Source of the DNA: an uncultured Chthonomonas sp.
GTDB lineage: Bacteria; Armatimonadota; Chthonomonadetes; Chthonomonadales; CAJBBX01
Length of the DNA: 6,900 nt
Direction of reading: 5' to 3'
Assembly: GCA_903886985.1 (NCBI GenBank)
Contig: CAISOI010000637.1
Span: 1-6,900 of the forward strand
The translations under genes were made by a program, and so were the position numbers. The notes below the pieces were generated by a model. It did no database searches. It had not been told where the DNA came from and saw nothing but the letters and a program-made list of their open reading frames with translations. This document shows positions 5,868 through 6,900 of the stretch, one piece after another; position 1 is the stretch's first letter; the number at the start of each line of letters is the position of its first letter.

Positions 5868-6900
5868 GTGATGCAGATCTGCTCTTCTTATCCGCGACAG
5901 AATTGGGACGAAAGATAAAAGCGAAGGAAATTTCGTCTGTCGAGCTAACAAAGCTATATCTCAACGCTCTGGACAAGAGTGGGCGCAAACTAAATGCAGT
6001 GGCGGAAATAACCCGCGATCACGCGCTGCAGCAAGCAGAAAAAGCAGATAAAGAAATCGCAACAGGTAAACATCGTGGTGCTTTACACGGAGTTCCTTAT
6101 GGCGCGAAGGATCTCTTCGCCACAAAAGGAATTCCGACCAGATGGGGCAGCCCGGCACATAAGGACCAGGTTTTCGATTATGATGCAGTGGTTATTGAGC
6201 GATTGTCTGAAGAGGGAGCAGTTCTGCTTGCAAAGCTCGCGATGATTGAATTGGCGGGCGGCGGCGGATATGAGGTCGCAGGGGCTTCCATCACAGGTCC
6301 ATGTCGCAATCCTTATGATACGAAACGCTGGGCAGGCGGATCCTCCAGCGGCTCAGGAGCTGCAGTAGGCGCTGGTTTGGTTGGATATGCTCTGGGGACA
6401 GAGACTTGGGGTTCCATTACAGTACCGGCATCGTTTTGCAATGTGACTGGGCTACGTCCAACTTATGGTCGCGTTCCTCGAGCAGGTGCTATGGCGCTCT
6501 GTTTCAGTATGGACAAAATTGGACCTATGGCTCGGTCCGCGGAAGATTGCGGACACATTTTGGACATTATATCGGGTCAAGACGACAAAGACGCCACAAG
6601 TGCATTTCTGCCGTTCAATTTCAATCCGAAGGGATCGGGAAGGCGTTTGAAAGTTGGGCTATTGCCGACCGATTATGAAAAGAACAGAGCGCCGGACGCT
6701 CACAAGCTTTTCAATGCGGCGACCGAGGTCATTAAATCGTTGGGGCACAGTGTCAAACCGATGAAACTTCCCGACTTGCCTTATGATCAGGCAGCGACAA
6801 CCATAGTAGACGTTGAAGGAGCATCCATGCACGAATCGCTGATTCGCAGTTCCAGATTGGAATTGCTGGCAGATCCTGCTCAAGTTACCGGGTTTACGGC
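5864..6900 (+). CDS. Amidase-signature hydrolase, 3' end outside window
   Basis: The first 345 residues of an amidase-signature (GatA/FAAH superfamily) enzyme, open to the window edge. The family is usually about 450-550 residues. It hydrolyses, or transfers ammonia from, a carboxamide of unknown identity. The Ser-cisSer-Lys triad is complete: Lys82 in G-V-P-Y-G-A-K-D, cis-Ser160 in A-G-G-S-S-S-G-S, and nucleophile Ser184 in G-T-E-T-W-G-S-I, with the 24-residue Ser-Ser spacing typical of the family. After this come T-G-L-R-P-T-Y-G-R-V and S-M-D-K-I-G-P-M-A-R-S-A-E-D-C, as in a known clade of predicted amidases. The motif departs from the common G-T-D-T-G-G-S-I-R: Trp replaces the first Gly and Thr replaces the Arg. 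The protein begins M-S-D-A-D-L-L-F-L-S and enters the domain at once, with no signal peptide. The start overlaps the small Tat-leader gene by ATGA. A true GatA is unlikely, as GatB is not seen. Confidence 0.93.
   Translation, partial: MSDADLLFLSATELGRKIKAKEISSVELTKLYLNALDKSGRKLNAVAEITRDHALQQAEKADKEIATGKHRGALHGVPYGAKDLFATKGIPTRWGSPAHKDQVFDYDAVVIERLSEEGAVLLAKLAMIELAGGGGYEVAGASITGPCRNPYDTKRWAGGSSSGSGAAVGAGLVGYALGTETWGSITVPASFCNVTGLRPTYGRVPRAGAMALCFSMDKIGPMARSAEDCGHILDIISGQDDKDATSAFLPFNFNPKGSGRRLKVGLLPTDYEKNRAPDAHKLFNAATEVIKSLGHSVKPMKLPDLPYDQAATTIVDVEGASMHESLIRSSRLELLADPAQVTGFT

Noticed and set aside
6406..6678. Plus-strand 90-residue open frame within the amidase
   Set aside because: It overlaps the catalytic core of the amidase in another frame and has no recognisable features.
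5864..6900. GatA subunit of the Glu-tRNA(Gln)/Asp-tRNA(Asn) amidotransferase
   Set aside because: No GatB is in view, the nucleophile loop differs from GatA (T-E-T-W-G-S-I-T), and the upstream partner has an export leader, which does not suit a tRNA-charging enzyme.

Overview
The window holds seven plus-strand genes packed almost end to end. It is bacterial, with roughly even base composition by eye. Dense ATGA overlaps and a DUF1800/DUF1501 pair suggest a diderm bacterium of the kind found in Armatimonadota, Planctomycetota, Acidobacteriota or Verrucomicrobiota. The sequence alone does not settle the phylum, and no rRNA, tRNA, mobile element, CRISPR array or long repeat is visible.

Region A (2-3421) has three genes: a multi-spanning membrane protein of unknown function that enters from outside the window, a DUF1800 protein overlapping it by ATGA, and a DUF1501 protein 16 nt further on. 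The last two are the well-known co-occurring pair. Both carry twin-arginine (Tat) leaders, so they are expected to act outside the cytoplasmic membrane. Their biochemical role is not established.

Region B (3483-6900) follows a 61-nt gap and has four overlapping genes: a biotin carboxylase, a biotin carboxyl carrier protein, a 110-residue Tat-leader protein, and an amidase-signature hydrolase that runs off the right edge. The first two together look like one acyl-CoA carboxylase alpha subunit (BC-BT-BCCP order) split into two polypeptides. No carboxyltransferase gene is in the window.

The most interesting point is the last pair. The small protein has a Tat leader followed by a short helical body ending in an E-P-A-x-x-F-x-P motif, which resembles the C-terminal motif of GatC/AtzG (DUF4089) partners of amidases. 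The amidase itself starts directly in its catalytic domain and has no leader. This suggests an amidase exported by hitchhiking on a Tat-leadered, GatC-like partner. It is encoded in the same transcript as a cytoplasmic carboxylase, a combination whose metabolic logic is not obvious.
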